A model generated the notes under the pieces. That model saw nothing but the letters and a program-made list of their open reading frames with translations. It searched no databases and had not been told where the DNA came from. A stretch of DNA of 6,265 bases from Nitrosarchaeum sp. (lineage in GTDB: Archaea > Thermoproteota > Nitrososphaeria > Nitrososphaerales > Nitrosopumilaceae). The DNA lies in contig JABFSW010000209.1 in assembly GCA_013140415.1 (NCBI GenBank), positions 1 through 6,265 of the forward strand, written 5' to 3'. The position numbers and the translations under genes were made by a program. Positions 5,709 to 6,265 of the stretch are shown here, piece after piece. Within the stretch, counting starts at the first letter, position 1. Each line of letters starts with the position of its first letter.

Positions 5709-6265
5709 TTGCACAGGGCTCAATCCCCACCTAGAAAGTATGAGGAATATGCATATGTTTTAGATTTCAATCCTCGTGGAAAATCTTCTACTGTACGTGG
5801 ACGTGAGGGGATTATTATTACTGCAATTGGCGAAGATAGACTTACAATCTTAGAAGTTCTTGGAGTTCCAAATTCAACATTTGATGTTGGAGAGAGAATC
5901 TACATTGGAAAAGAAGGGAGAACAAAAATTCTTTCTGTTTTAGGAAAACTGGAATATGAACATATCTCTTCGTCTGCTCAAAGCGAATTACGTGGGGTTG
6001 TTGACAACATTGTAACTCACAATGAGACAAGATTTGTAGATTATCTTAACAATGCAAGACCATTAACACCAAGAATTCATGCACTCGAATTGATTCCAGG
6101 AATTGGAAAAACATACATGAAAATAATGTTAGAAGAAAGAGAAAAGAAAAAATTTCAAAGTTATGCGGATTTGCAGGAAAGAGTAGGATTCAAAGAACCA
6201 ATCAAACATATCTCAGAGAGAATCATGGATGAGATTACTGGTGAAAGTAGGATGAATATCTTTGT
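5709..6265 (+). CDS. DUF655 family protein, predicted RNA-binding with helix-hairpin-helix (3' end missing)
   Basis: The frame is open from TTG 5709 to the window end (185 codons plus two bases), so the C-terminus is missing. The protein starts HRAQSPPRKYEEYAYVLDFNPRGK and continues with IITAIGEDRLTILEVLG and VGERIYIGKEGRTKI, the N-terminal beta-rich region of archaeal DUF655 (COG1491) proteins, annotated as RNA-binding by similarity. A helix-hairpin-helix-like segment follows: LELIPGIGKTYMKIMLEEREKKKFQSYADLQERVGF. The function is not established; the constant company of L21e, RpoF and, in many archaea, the 16S rRNA dimethyltransferase KsgA suggests a role in ribosome or RNA metabolism. The TTG start is chosen from the strong AAGGAG site and because the family homology begins just after it; the next in-frame ATG is more than 130 codons inside. 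KsgA would be expected just beyond the window. Confidence 0.88.
   Translation, partial: MHRAQSPPRKYEEYAYVLDFNPRGKSSTVRGREGIIITAIGEDRLTILEVLGVPNSTFDVGERIYIGKEGRTKILSVLGKLEYEHISSSAQSELRGVVDNIVTHNETRFVDYLNNARPLTPRIHALELIPGIGKTYMKIMLEEREKKKFQSYADLQERVGFKEPIKHISERIMDEITGESRMNIF

Noticed and set aside
5842..6030. Minus-strand ORF of 62 codons opposite the DUF655 gene
   Set aside because: The + strand frame here encodes the conserved DUF655 region and accounts for the sequence; the antisense frame shows no motif.

Overview
The window looks like a chromosomal piece of an AT-rich archaeon, most likely a marine-type ammonia-oxidising thaumarchaeon (Nitrosopumilus-like). The evidence is archaeal/eukaryotic-type ribosomal proteins (S30e, L21e), the RNA polymerase stalk subunit Rpb4/RpoF, the recombinase RadA, a DUF655 protein, and TATA boxes placed about 25 bp before start codons. 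The genus is an inference. All genes lie on the + strand and are closely packed. No mobile element, CRISPR array, tRNA or rRNA is visible, and no gene-free stretch exceeds 150 bases.

Layout. Bases 1-581 hold the 3' part of a dihydroorotate dehydrogenase electron-transfer subunit (PyrK type, pyrimidine synthesis). Bases 633-2357 encode a large radical SAM enzyme of an archaeal family with a cobalamin-binding-like N-terminal region; its substrate cannot be read from the sequence. Bases 2399-2581 encode ribosomal protein S30e. Bases 2684-3799 encode RadA with an unusual lysine/threonine-rich then acidic C-terminal tail. Bases 3948-5003 encode a bacterial-type RlmN/Cfr-family RNA methyltransferase with all catalytic cysteines. 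Bases 5060-6265 hold the conserved archaeal cluster rpl21e - rpoF - DUF655, the last gene cut by the window end.

Expression logic. Genes that begin a transcription unit (S30e, radA, L21e, probably the radical SAM gene) have a TATA-like box centred about 25-32 bp before the start codon, which predicts leaderless or nearly leaderless mRNAs. Genes inside the last operon (rpoF, DUF655) have Shine-Dalgarno-like sequences instead. Hairpins followed by T-runs lie after S30e and, overlapping the stop codon, after radA.

The most interesting non-coding signals are a cluster of dyads between the radA TATA box and its start codon, including a perfect 17-bp palindrome across the ATG, and an 8-codon ORF just upstream of rlmN whose stop overlaps the rlmN start as ATGA. 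The genes otherwise look like core informational and housekeeping functions; I see no clear multi-gene novel system.
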